Assembly: GCA_963746905.1 (NCBI GenBank)
Contig: CAVVCY010000004.1
Coordinates: forward strand, 1 to 55,223
Reading direction: 5' to 3'
Source of the DNA: JALYNX01 sp963746905
GTDB taxonomy: Bacteria; Actinomycetota; Acidimicrobiia; Spongiisociales; ZC4RG35
Length of the DNA stretch: 55,223 bases
In this document: positions 42,896-53,321 of the stretch, in pieces
How positions within the stretch are numbered: the first letter of the stretch is position 1
Layout: every line of letters begins with the position of its first letter
The notes under the pieces: model-generated
What the model was told of the DNA's origin: nothing
Seen by the model: the letters and a program-made list of their open reading frames with translations, nothing else
The model's database searches: none
Made by a program: the position numbers and the translations under genes

Positions 42896-43353
42896 GGGGT
42901 CACCATCTCCAGGGGTGATCTGGTGGTCGCTCGGAGACCTCCGAACAGGATCATCCCGCCGATGCGGACGGTTGGCGCGTCGGGATCGGCGGTGGTTCTT
43001 GTGGAGTCGTTGAATCCGCCGAAGATGACCTTCCCGGTGAATTCCACCCTCCAACCTTCGGGGACGACCAGATCCACGCCGCCCATCCACACCAGGGCGT
43101 CCAGGTAGATGCCGGTCGGCGCCGGGGTTGCCTTGCGCAGGTCGAGGACGGTGCCTCCGTAGAGGGTCAGGATCTTCCCTCCGTAGAACGGATTGGCTGA
43201 CGAGATGAGGTTGTCGCCGGCGAAGATGGTGACCAGGTCGATCTCCTGGGTCTCCTGGCCGGCGTTGGATTTCAGCATGAACTTGGCGACCGCAGCGGTC
43301 CCCAACATGGTGAAGAACGCGAGACGAATCGTCTTGAAAATGAATCTGAGCAC
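42892..43353 (-). CDS. LiaF-like cell-wall stress protein
   Basis: A 153-residue protein with an N-terminal hydrophobic helix (FIFKTIRLAFFTMLGTAAVA) and a beta-rich domain of the LiaF C-terminal kind: FYGGKILTLYGGTVLDLRKA, YLDALVWMGGVDLVVPEGW, KVIFGGFNDST. Such domains respond to lipid II-active antibiotics in the LiaFSR system. The gene is four bases overlapped with the amidohydrolase and close to the PspC kinase system, so it may belong to the same stress response. Confidence 0.7.
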   Translation of the reverse strand: MLRFIFKTIRLAFFTMLGTAAVAKFMLKSNAGQETQEIDLVTIFAGDNLISSANPFYGGKILTLYGGTVLDLRKATPAPTGIYLDALVWMGGVDLVVPEGWRVEFTGKVIFGGFNDSTRTTADPDAPTVRIGGMILFGGLRATTRSPLEMVTP

Positions 43354-43383
43354 GGCCCTACCTTACGTGACCCTCATGTTGAG

Positions 43384-43995
43384 TTAGCCGGTGGAGAGGC
43401 GTTCTCCGGCCTCCACGGCGAACCCGAGATGGTTGGCGGGCGGAGCCAGAGGACAAGCCCAGCGCGGTGAGTGGACACAGGACGGGTGGTACGAGTAGTT
43501 GAAGTCGAGGATGACCTCCTCACCGGCGTGGCCGAGGTCGGCTCCCTTGACAGTGTCGAGCAGGTAACGGCCCCCGCCATAGGTGGAAACACCGCTGGTG
43601 GTGTCCCGGAATGGGAGAAACACCCCGCCTCCGTAGGCGTCGAGCCAGAGGACATCGAGCGAGGCAAGGTTGCCCTTCAGCTCGAATTCGAGAGACCCGG
43701 TCTTCAAGAACCGGGCCGTTCCGTCGTCGGAGGTGTTGATCAGCGTCGGCTCGTTATCGACCGGCGTGAACTCGGCGTGGGTTCGCCACTCCGGGTCGTA
43801 GTCGAAATAGTCGAGCCCCGGAAAGGCGGTGCGGTCTTCGATCGGGGACTGAGGGTGTTCAGAGAACAGCGCATCGCGAGCTCGCCGCCATTCCTGCCAT
43901 ACCTCTTTGCCTTCGCTCTCCCGCACCCGGCGATAGATGTCGTGGACCCGGCGCCGATAATCCCACAGATCGAGGGTCTGGCTCAATCCGCTCAA
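43384..43995 (-). CDS. DUF1684 family protein
   Basis: A 203-residue protein with the DUF1684 core: FPGLDYFDYDPEWR, LDVLWLDAYGGGVFLPFRDT, TYGGGRYLLDTVKGADLG, ILDFNYSYHPSCVHSPRWAC and CPLAPPANHLGFAVEAGE. Function of the family is unknown; the conserved Tyr, His and Cys residues suggest an enzyme. The start codon TTG is at the end of the whiB7 promoter region, read divergently. Confidence 0.88.
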   Translation of the reverse strand: MSGLSQTLDLWDYRRRVHDIYRRVRESEGKEVWQEWRRARDALFSEHPQSPIEDRTAFPGLDYFDYDPEWRTHAEFTPVDNEPTLINTSDDGTARFLKTGSLEFELKGNLASLDVLWLDAYGGGVFLPFRDTTSGVSTYGGGRYLLDTVKGADLGHAGEEVILDFNYSYHPSCVHSPRWACPLAPPANHLGFAVEAGERLSTG

Positions 43996-44010
43996 AGGTA
44001 GCGACAGCGG

Positions 44011-44048
44011 TTAATTACCTTGACGGATGGCCTAAGAGAAGGCAATCT
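44011..44048 (+). promoter_or_regulatory. whiB7 promoter with AT-rich element
   Basis: TTGACG (44020-44025) is a good -35 element directly preceded by the AT-rich TTAATTA (44011-44017), exactly where the AT-hook of WhiB7 binds in its autoregulated promoters. A 17-base spacer leads to CAATCT (44043-44048), a weak -10. Weak -10 with AT-rich upstream box fits activation through WhiB7 and the principal sigma factor. Confidence 0.65.
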
Positions 44049-44077
44049 GGCCCGGTCGAGCAATGAGGTCACCAACA

Positions 44078-44182
44078 ATGAAGCAGCGGATCATGAATCC
44101 AAACGCAGTCGGAGCGCATTTTGGCGCGCCCGCGCCCGCTGCCCTCGGCGATCAGCCAAACCGGCGACCTCTCGTCACATGA
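44078..44182 (+). CDS. Upstream ORF in the whiB7 leader (34 residues)
   Basis: ATG AAG CAG start with GAGGT at 44065-44069 as ribosome-binding site; the peptide begins MKQRIMNPNAVGAHF and ends DQPNRRPLVT. It ends at TGA 44180-44182, inside the palindrome GTCACATGATGTGAC, and is followed 30 bases later by the leader terminator. Its position matches the regulatory uORF of whiB7 leaders in Mycobacterium and Streptomyces, whose translation by drug-impaired ribosomes controls read-through. Confidence 0.75.
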   Translation: MKQRIMNPNAVGAHFGAPAPAALGDQPNRRPLVT

Positions 44183-44212
44183 TGTGACACCAGCAAACAG
44201 TCTGTTGTGAGG

Positions 44213-44242
44213 CCGCCGGCGAAATCCGGCGGTTTTTCTTTT
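44213..44242 (+). terminator. Intrinsic terminator/attenuator before whiB7
   Basis: CCGCCGG (44213-44219), loop CGAAAT, CCGGCGG (44226-44232), then TTTTTCTTTT. A strong rho-independent terminator in the leader 32 bases before the whiB7 ATG, downstream of a uORF. It must be bypassed for whiB7 expression, so it is an attenuator. Confidence 0.85.
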
Positions 44243-44273
44243 CCCGAAACCAACAACACGACAAGGACTCGAC

Positions 44274-44574
44274 ATGAATACACAACTGAAAGAGCTACAC
44301 GACCACGGACGATGTAGTGAGGAAGGGCTCAACGAGCTCTTCTTCTCCGAGCGACCATCGGACCTCGCCGAAGCCCAGCGCATCTGTGATGGCTGCGCGG
44401 TGAAGGTGCAATGCCTCGAGCTCGCCCTCAGTGAACGTCACGAATGGGGAGTTTGGGGCGGTGTCATCTTCTGGGACGGTCAGCCGTTCTACAGAAGGCG
44501 GGGACGGGGTCGCCCCTCACGAATCGACTCGACGCTACCGATCGAGGCCGACCTGAAGGAGCTCTGGGAGCTGG

Positions 44575-44588
<14 letters not shown>
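44274..44588 (+). CDS. whiB7: WhiB7-type iron-sulfur transcriptional regulator
   Basis: A 104-residue WhiB protein. The [4Fe-4S] ligands are C14, C38, C41 and C47 (RICDGCAVKVQC), followed by the GVWGG turn at 59-63 and an AT-hook RGRGRPSR at about 76-83. The AT-hook is the hallmark of WhiB7, the activator of intrinsic antibiotic resistance genes, which binds region 4 of the principal sigma factor. AAGGA nine bases before the ATG is the ribosome-binding site. The promoter, uORF and terminator upstream reinforce the call. It converges with, and overlaps by 14 bases, a sigma-factor gene. Confidence 0.92.
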
Positions 44589-45516
<928 letters not shown>

Positions 45517-45622
45517 GGTCCTTCGAGCCTCCAGCCAGCGTAGGAACAGATGTGGTCAGTCCTGGGGATTGTCAACAGGGGTATCGACCGTTTATCCACA
45601 AGAGGTAAATAGGCCTATCGAC

Positions 45623-46312
45623 CTAGTTGTAGGGGTTTTTCAGACGGTGATTGCAAGAGGTCTTTGGACGGGTCAGCAATGAGAGCAGAGTCGGCTTGCG
45701 GATCAGGTCCCTGCCGACCCCAGAGAAGAAGGTGACCCAGGTGACCAGGCCGAGGAACTTCGCCACATCCTCGATCACGGCGGAGTAGGGGGGTGTCGGC
45801 AGGTCAGCTTCCCCGGCGGCGTCGAGTACTACCGAGAGGACGAACAGGAGCAACCGCCACGACGAATACCACCAGGTCGGGCCTTGTCTTCAGATAGGGC
45901 CAGGCCCTCCAGAACAGAACGATCGGTGATGATTCCGAAACACGGCGATGGTCAGGAGAGAGGGGATGCCGAGGATGTTCTTGATCGCCTCGTGCCCGAG
46001 GAAGGCATCGTCGGCGCCGAGGATCACGCTGCTGATCCCGCCGGCGAGCAGCAGGGCGCGTTCACCGGCCGACGGGCTGGCGCCGAGGCAGAGCAGGCAG
46101 ATCGCCGCTGCCGCTGCCCATAACGCGACGCCGGCAATCGAGATGAGCCCGACGTACCAGGCGCCGTCGAGGGTGGCGCTGGGGTCGCGGAGCAGGTCGG
46201 TCACCGGAACGTCACTCGTGTAGGCGACACCCATGACGATGACGAGAACGGCCGTCACGGGGAGGAGGACATGGAAAACGAGACGGCTCAGGGCAGCCAT
46301 CTGAACGCGCAT
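45623..46312 (-). CDS. Hypothetical membrane protein (two frameshifts)
   Basis: About 229 residues after repair, with six or so hydrophobic segments: LVFHVLLPVTAVLVIVMGVA, YVGLISIAGVALWAAAAAIC, a segment with GADDAFLGHEA, LLTIAVFGIITDRSV, LVVFVVALLLFVLSVVLDA, and FLGLVTWVTFFSGVGRDLI. The frame changes near 45922 (one extra base after AVF) and near 45857 (one extra base after FVVA); both repairs give continuous hydrophobic sequence. No family recognised. The C-terminus is basic (SCNHRLKNPYN). Confidence 0.65.
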
Positions 46313-46464
46313 CGAAACCGCTCTCCGCCACCAAGTCCTCCCTCGTGCGAGAAAATGCTAACCCGGGGTGGTTCGACTAACAGGGCCCAATTCGGGTTAC
46401 CGACCTACTTCTCCGGGTATGTCAACATGGCCCAATCACGCCTCGTCCGACTTCCGGGGGTCTC

Positions 46465-48142
46465 TTGAGATCGACATCACTCATGCTTGGTCTGTCATTG
46501 CTCCTCGCGGCTTGTACGCACCGCGGATTCGTCGGCCAATCGTCCTCCACGGCTTTCGGATCAGACCACGACGGTTCACGATCACGTGACGACGACGGCG
46601 TCGGGTGCGGGCTCCGATCGTGCGAACCCAGGTGATGATCTCGGGCGATCAGAGCTACCCCGACGGATTCACGATCCCGGCTGACGAATCGTGGGTCTTC
46701 GACCCCAACGTCGACACCACGGTGACCGTCTCGGGCGAATGTGGTGGTCCTGGGGGAGTTGGTGATGCAGCCGGCATCCGAGATGTCGAGCACGCCTTGG
46801 TTTTCGAGGGCGTCGACAAGTCGGCCTTCGTCGGAGGAGGGATGGACCCGTTGCCCACCGACGTCGGGCTGTGGGTCATGGGCGACGGGCAGCTCGAGCT
46901 GGAGGGGGAAGAGAAGCGGTCTCTTGGGGCTATGAGTACGACCCGGCCTGGGCCGGCGACGAGGTGGTGGCCGCCCCCAACACCCCCGAGAACTACACAG
47001 ACTTCGAGGCGGTCACTTCGACTCCGCCGCCAAACGAACTCGGCTACCCGACCGAGCTGCTCAATCTCACCCGCAACGTCCGCATCGAAGGGCACCCTGA
47101 GGGTACACCCATGTCTTCATTCGCTCGACCCGAGCCCCAGACCATTCGTTACGTGGCCATGCGCTACGTGGCCCCTGCTTTCGGCGAGTCGGACCAGACC
47201 GGTCGCTATGGCATTCACTTCCACATGGCCGGGGACGGGAGCCGGGGCTCGATCGTTGAAGGCGTTGTAATTCGGGACGCCGGAAATCACGCCTTCGTGC
47301 CTCATGCGTCGCATGGGATCACCTTCCGGGACACTATTGCCTTCAACGTGCTCAATGAGGCGTACTGGTGGGATCCGGCGCCCGAGGAAGACGACACGTC
47401 AAACGACACCAACGACCTGATCTGGGATCGAGCGATCGCAGCGGGTATCGACCTTGGCGTTGCGGGCAATGAGTTTCGTCTTTCCGGTTTCTATCTCGGC
47501 AACGGAGAGAATGTGACGATCACCAACTCGGTTGCAACTGGAGTACGGGGGGAAAGCGGCTGGGATCGCTCCGGCTTCATCTGGCCAGAGGGGGCCGGAG
47601 CCGTCTGGAAGTTCGGGAACAACATCGCCCACAACAATGAGGCCAACGGGATCTTCGTGTGGCAGAACAACTCGGAGAGCCACCCAGTCGACGATTTCAC
47701 TGCGTACTACAACGACGGGGCCGGTGTCAGACATGGAGCATACGAAAACTCCTATCAATACTCAGACCTGAACTTGGTGAAGAATGGAATCACGATCGAG
47801 TCGCTCGCTTTGGGAAAGGCGAGTGAGGACGCCGACACCCAGAACTGGCGGAATATCCGCACCGATGGGGGCACCCTGAAAATCGGCGAGCATCAGACTG
47901 CGACCGAAACTCCGATCCGGTTCGTCAACTGCGATCTGGGCCTGGTCGTTGTCGAAGATGAGGAGGGCGCCGAACCGAGCAGCTACGATTTCATCGATTG
48001 CGAGCTCGAGCCCTCGGACTTCGACCTCGAATTCGCCAAACCCTCGTCCGTATTTCGAGTCCAACGCGCCGATGGTTCCGCCTATCGACTCGAGGGTGAC
48101 GGCACGGTTGAGGAAATCGCACCGTTCTACGAATCCGACTGA
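46465..48142 (+). CDS. Secreted G8/right-handed beta-helix lipoprotein (frameshifts in N-terminal part)
   Basis: A roughly 555-residue lipoprotein. Start TTG 46465 or ATG 46483 with lipobox MLGLSLLLAAC. After a Ser/Thr-rich linker (TTTVHDHVTTTASGAG) a G8-like domain follows (DQSYPDGFTIPADESWVFDP, TTVTVSGNVVVLGELVM), then a beta-helix with YVAMRYVAPAF, GRYGIHFHMAGDGSRGSIVE and HASHGITFRDTIAFNVL, as in CEMIP/TMEM2-type proteins. The first 150 codons are split over three frames (breaks near 46560-46620, 46740, 46800 and 46915); from 46916 the frame is open to 48142. Probable role: binding or cleavage of extracellular polysaccharide. Confidence 0.75.
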
Positions 48143-48162
48143 GCCGGGATGCTGGAATATCC

Positions 48163-50001
48163 CTAGAAGTGGCCTCCGGCCGTCTGCATTCCGCCACCCA
48201 CGTTGACTGTGGTGTCGGCGGCTCCAGTGGTGTTGGTGTTGCGGAGGTAGACGTTTCCGTTGGAGGGCCGGTAGAGGCCGAGGGTGTCGTCGCCGTCCTT
48301 GTCCCAGTCTCCAGTGATTACGACGTCGCCGGAGTCGCCGTAGAAGTAGACCTGTTCGCCTACTCCCTGGGTGTTGGAGTGTCGGAGGTAGACGAACCCG
48401 TCGGAGTTGCGGCGGAGGCCTGGGGTGTCGATCCCGTCTCCATTCCAGTCGCCCATGAACGGTGCGTCTCCAGGGTTGCCAAAGAAGTAGGCATAGTCGG
48501 CTGCCCCTAGTCCGGCGTCACCGGCCCCGAGATGGTTCATGATGTAGAACTTGCCTTCGGAGGGTCGGTAGATCGACACGGTGTCGCATCCGTTGCCGTC
48601 GAAGTCTCCGGCCAACGGCAGGTCGCCCGGGTTTCCGAAGAAGAACGACTTGTCGGCCACTCCTTGGGTGTTCGAGTTGCGTAGGTAGACATAGCCATCG
48701 GAGCGTCGATACAACCCCGGAGTGTCGATCCCGTCGCAGTTCCAGTCACCCATGAAGGCGTAGTCGCCGGGATTGCCATAGAAGAACTGGAGTGACGGTA
48801 CGGGGCCTCGATACATCTTCCACAACCCGGCATTGCTCTGAACCGAAGCAAAAGTCGGGGTGCCTGCCGGGGGAGGAGGCGGAGTGGTCGTCGTCGTTGT
48901 CGTCCCTGGCTTGGTGGTGGTTGTGGTGTGGTTGTGGTTGTGGTTGTGGTTGTGGTTGTGGTTGTGGTTGTGGTTGTGGTTTGGTTGGGTTGTGGTTGTG
49001 GTTGTGGTTGTGGTTGTGGTTGTGGTTGTGGTTGTGGTTGTGGTTGTGGTTGTGGTGTGTGGTGTGTGGTTGTGGTTGTGGTGGGCTGGGTCGTCGAAGT
49101 ACTGGTGGTTGACGGCGGAGTCGTCCCATCGAAGGAGATCTCGAACACACTCGCGGTTTCGCGGTCGGTGACCCAAAGGCTTTGCTTGCTCGAGTCGTAG
49201 CTGGCGGGTGCAATTCCCAGTCCGTCGATTCGAACCAAATCAATGATCCCGCTCACGATGACCGTGTTTATCAATACGACCGGGTTCCCAAAAGTCACCT
49301 CATAGATGACGGGAAAGTCGGGTCGGGAGTAGCCGACCAGGAAATTCTTGGTGCGGGGGTCCCAGGCCAGACCCTCCCAGTCAGATTGAGGCGACGGGTT
49401 GAGGAAACTGATCGATCGCGGGGTGATGATGTCGTTCCCGTTGCCCCAGATTCCATCAACCGGGTTGAGCTCGAGCAAACTGTTGTCGTCTCCGTCCAGG
49501 AAGTAGAGACGTCCATTGTCCCGGTTGTAGGCGGGGTCCTCGGTGTCGAGGCTGTAGGCACTGACATCAATCGTGATCATCTGCTCAGCTGGGGTGTCGA
49601 AGTTGGTGAAGATGAAAATGTGCCCACCATGCTGAGAGGGGATTTCGTCTTGAGTGACGAACAAAGTGTTCGAAAGGGGGTCGTAGTCGATTCCGGTCGG
49701 CTCCACGACACCGGTATCCCGGCTGATGGCGGCACCGGTGTGGATGTCCACCTTCCAGCCGTTGGCGTTCGGGTTATTGACATTTGTGTCGACGACAAAC
49801 AGATAACCGGCCCCATCGATGTACGCCGCTCCTGAGGGCTCGTTCGACGGTGGCGTCCATGTATCGGAATGCAAAGTCTGCACCCATATGGCAATAGTGT
49901 CCGCCCAGGCGATCGACACCCCCTCCGATGAACAGGCCGCCGAAGACGAGCAGGGCCACCACCGAGGTGGCCCCAACTCGCCTCCCAATCCGCTCTCTCA
50001 T
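48163..50001 (-). CDS. Secreted beta-propeller protein with poly-Thr linker and FG-GAP-like repeats 1
   Basis: About 610 residues. Signal peptide MRERIGRRVGATSVVALLVF GGLFIGGG; after a frame break near 49905, a beta-propeller-like region (EPSGAAYIDGAGYLFVVDTN, VEPTGIDYDPLSNTLFVTQD, SDWEGLAWDPRTKNFLVGYS) of the esterase-like/SdiA-regulated kind; then a Thr-rich linker encoded by a CCACAA microsatellite; then four ~48-residue repeats with the pattern GNPGD..F.GDWN.DGIDTPGLYR.SDG.VYLRNSNTQG. The Asp-rich loops are likely calcium sites. It ends TVNVGGGMQTAGGHF. Frame shifts occur inside the microsatellite. Cell-surface or secreted role inferred. Confidence 0.75.
48166..48800 (-). repeat. Duplicated C-terminal domain, copy 1 (partner 50046-50700)
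   Basis: This ~635-base stretch, coding for four FG-GAP-like repeats, is closely similar at DNA level to 50046-50700, with long identical runs (for example CCGTCGGAGGGCCGGTAGAG in one and near-identical text in the other). Differences are mostly third-codon-position changes plus two single-base insertions in copy 2. Confidence 0.8.
48917..49082. repeat. TTGTGG hexanucleotide microsatellite
   Basis: About 165 bases of nearly pure TTGTGG (CCACAA on the coding strand) units with a few interruptions. In the proper frame it encodes a run of Thr (ACA ACC); in the other two frames His-Asn and Pro-Gln. Repeat number can vary by slippage in steps of six bases without changing the frame, altering only linker length. 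Confidence 0.9.
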
Positions 50002-50042
50002 CTAGCGCCTTACCCCTCCCTGACCCGGATGGCGCGTGTGGC

Positions 50043-53000
50043 CTAGAACCGGCCGCCGGCTGCCTGCATTCCGCCGCCAACGTGGACCGTGGTGTCGGCG
50101 ATTCCGGTGGAGTTGGTGTTGCGGAGATAGACGTTGCCGTCGGAGGGCCGGTAGAGGCCGAGGGTGTCGTCTCCGTCAACGTCCCAGTCTCCGGTGAATA
50201 CCACGTCACCAGAGTTACCGTAGAAGTACACCTGCTCACCGATACCTTGGGTGTTGGAGTGTCGGATGTAGACGAACCCGTCGGAGTTACGTCTCAACCC
50301 CGGGGTGTCGATGCCGTCTCCGTTCCAGTCACCCATGAACGGGGCGTCGCCGGGATTGCCGAAGTAGTAGGCGTACTCGGCTGCTCCCAGTCCGGCATCA
50401 CCCGCGCCGAGGTGGTTCATGATGTAGAACCTGCCTTCGGAGGGCCGATAGATCGAAACCGTGTCTCTTCCCGTCCCCGTCGAAGTCTCCGGCCATGGGG
50501 AGGTCCCCCGGGTTTCCGAAGAAGAAGGCGATATCGGCCACTCCCTGGGTGTTCGAGTTCCTCAGATACACGTATCCGTCGGAGCGTCGATACAACCCGG
50601 GGGTGTCGATACCCGTCACCGTTCCAGTCGCCCATGAAGGCGTAGTCACCTGGGTTCCCATAGAAGAACTGTGCGGCCACGGCTGAACCTCGATACAACC
50701 GCCAGATACCGGAGTTGGACTGGTCCGTCGCGAAGGTATTTAGGCTTCCGCCGCCAGGACCAGGACCAGGGCCAGGGCCAGGGCCAGGACCAGCAGCGCC
50801 GATGGTGATGGTCCGGGTCTGGGTTACCTCGTTCTGTCCGTCGCTGATCCGGATGGTGATGATGTGGGTGCCAGTGGGCAGGGTCCGCTGGAAGAAGCCC
50901 CCTGACCCGATCGGGATTGCAGACCCATCAGGTTCGAGGTCCAGGTGATGTCGGGAGGGAGATGTCGCCCGGTGGTGGCTGCACGTTTTGGTCGGTTGCG
51001 GTCGCCTGGAAGGTGACGTTGACAGCCCTCATTGAACTGGGCCGCTCCGTTGGCCGGTTGACTGCACGGTGAGCACTGGTGGGTTGTTGACCAAGCCGAC
51101 CTCGATCTGGACCTCGATCGAAGTTGAAGCGGGGGTTGGTGCCGGGACCTCCGTGGCGGTCAGCCGGAGGCGGTAGATCCCCTGCATGGAGAAAAGGGAA
51201 GTGGACGTGGTGGGATTTGACGTTGCTGAACGATCACTCGGGCGGAGCCCCCGACCTGGGTCAAGACGCTCCAGGTGGCGATGACCGGGGTGTCGGAGCC
51301 GGCATCACTGTCCTGGACCGAACCGCCGAGGGCAGCCGCCGGGCTGGAGCCGACGAACTTGTCCACACCGGCGTAGACCCCAGGCGGCTGGTTGCCAGTT
51401 CGGGAGTTTGGTCTGCCAGATGGTGAAGTCGCTCTCGTTGTCGACCAGCACCGGTAGGCCCTCACCGGTGGCGAAGCCGGCGCCTCCGGTGGGGAAGCGG
51501 GGCACGTTGTGGTTGCGGACGTCCTCAGCGTGGATTGCGTCAGCCGTCCGGTTGGCACCTTGAACAGAGGGTTGGCGGTCGGGACGAAGACCGGGTTGAC
51601 CGAGGCTGTCCCGTTGGTGGCGACGGTAGTACGAGCTCTCCATTGATCATTGTGGGTGGCCATGACGTAGATGTTGGTGCCGTTGATGCCAATCACCGGA
51701 CGCTTGCGGTCAGTGACGATTGTGGTGCCCACCTTCGGCACGACGGTGTGCGGGTCCAGCCTCCGGCGGCGGCTCGTTTATAGAGCAAGACCTGGGGGTC
51801 GTTCGGCGCCGGGTCGTTGGTCTCGGTCACGACATACACGTTGTTCGCGGTGTCCTTGACCAGACTCACCTCGTCGTCGGCATGGGCCAGCCCGGTGCCG
51901 CCGATCGGGGGAACCGTTTCGGAGACCCAATTGGACATGCCACCCGTCAGCGTCGCGTTGCCGCCGAAGGCGGGGACCCCGTTGATGGTGCCGGTGGTGG
52001 CGACGGGTTACCCGCCGTTGGCGAGAAGGTGTACTGCACGGGTTGAGCCACTCCCCCCGGCTCCGGATACCTCGGCGGGATGGTGGCGTTGCTGCCGGTG
52101 GAAGTTGGAGATGACGACATCGGCGTGGGGGGTCATCGAGGCGGCAAGGTAGATGCCCTCCAACCGCGCCGGGGATGGCGGCCACCAGGTTGGTCTGGGT
52201 ATTGTCCACGTTCGGGTGGCCCGAGGAGGATCGTACTTCGGTGACGGCACCGAGGGTGGTGGCGAACGAGTAGGACCGACCCCGTCGACGGTGAGGGTGT
52301 CCCGGTGGTGAGCGGGTTGGTAGCCATGGTGAGGGTGCCTTGGCGCCGTCGTGGCTGTGTTCCAGGTGGCGTCGGCCTGACCGATGGTGTAGTAGAAGAA
52401 GCGGGAGGGGCGTCCGATCTGCGGGTTGGGGGTGCGTCACCGTTCTCGGCGGCGAGCCACGCCCAGTGTGGTTGCCGACACTGGGTTAGTGCCACCTGAC
52501 CCTCGTCGACCGGGGTCAGCAGCTTGGTGGGGGTCCCGGCCCAGTCGGCCCCGTTGGTAGAACGATTGATGTAGAGACCGCCACCGTCCATCACCGCCGC
52601 CCACAGAACGTTGTTCGAGGTCTGGAAGATCACTGCCCGAGAATCCGAGGAATCCATCCCCGGCACCATGAGCGGGCCCTGAACCAATGAATAGACGCCA
52701 CCGGTGTACTGCAACTCGTAGTACACAGTGGTCACCGATCCGCTGAACAAGACGTGGAGTCGGTTGGTGGTCTCGTTCCAAAAGACATCGGGCCGGTTGT
52801 CGGGCACGTTGTCGACCATCACGTCGTAGACCGGGGTCAGCGGGACGCCGGCCGATGTGGGCACAACACCCTTGGCTACCCACCACTCGGAGGCACCGGT
52901 GGCGGGGCCGCCGTTGGCGATGGTGGCGGCGGGGAGGATGGCATCCCATCGGCCGGCGTCTTCGTTCCACCAGACTCGGGTCTGGTTCTTGGTGTCCCAC

Positions 53001-53152
53001 TCCGTGGGCCCCAATCGACGAGGCCGAGGTGTCGGTGCCGCGGGATCGACGCTGGGCCGGCGTCCCCGGTTACGGCCAGGGCCGGCGTCGATCGACACCA
53101 CCTGGACCACTGAAGCCACCAGCGCCAACACCAATACGAAACGAAAAAGCAC
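50043..53152 (-). CDS. Large secreted protein with FG-GAP-like C-terminal repeats 2 (many frameshifts)
   Basis: About 1,030 codons. GTG start with AGGGG upstream and signal peptide LFRFVLVLALVASVVQVVS. The first 240 residues read in one frame and resemble a sialidase/BNR-like propeller (PDVFWNETTNRLHVLFSGSV, DGGGLYINRSTNGADWAGTP). From about 52440 leftwards the frame changes often; recognisable pieces include an Ig-like segment (AALGGSVQDSDAGSDTPVIA), a Gly-Pro linker (GPGPGPGPGPG, near 50757-50795) and the C-terminal FG-GAP-like domain ending TVHVGGGMQAAGGRF. The C-terminal domain is nearly the same as that of the neighbouring gene. The many breaks look like sequence errors; a decaying gene is the alternative. 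Confidence 0.65.
50046..50700 (-). repeat. Duplicated C-terminal domain, copy 2 (partner 48166-48800)
   Basis: Same four FG-GAP-like repeats as 48166-48800. Alignment by eye exposes one extra base near 50618 (GATACCCGTC against GATCCCGTC) and one near 50470 (TCTCTTCCCGTC against TCGCATCCGTT), each breaking the frame. These are direct examples of the indels suspected elsewhere. Confidence 0.8.
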
Positions 53153-53260
53153 CGCGTACCCCTAACCGGAGCGATCCGGGTGCCCATTGATTTGTCTCCC
53201 ATGCCCGTTGATTTGAAGAAGCCCCACAGCTTCCGTCGGGAATACTAGAGGGTTTTCTGA

Positions 53261-53285
53261 CCACTCCAAGTGGTTATCCCGATAA
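53261..53285. promoter_or_regulatory. Two adjacent dyads upstream of the secreted gene
   Basis: CCACTCCAAGTGG (53261-53273) and TTATCCCGATAA (53274-53285) are neighbouring inverted repeats in the gap between the P-loop gene end (53322) and the secreted-protein start (53152). They could be an operator or a terminator-like structure for the upstream gene; no T-run follows. Confidence 0.3.
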
Positions 53286-53321
53286 CTTTCGCGGACCCTA
53301 CCACCCTCCCGGATTAACCCA

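Noticed and set aside
45592..45600. TTATCCACA, a perfect DnaA-box consensus upstream of the sigma factor
   Set aside because: A single box with no cluster, no AT-rich unwinding region and no dnaA/dnaN/gyrB neighbours; not evidence for an origin.
48917..49082. TTGTGG array as a CRISPR
   Set aside because: Repeats are six bases with no spacers and lie inside a coding sequence as a Thr linker.
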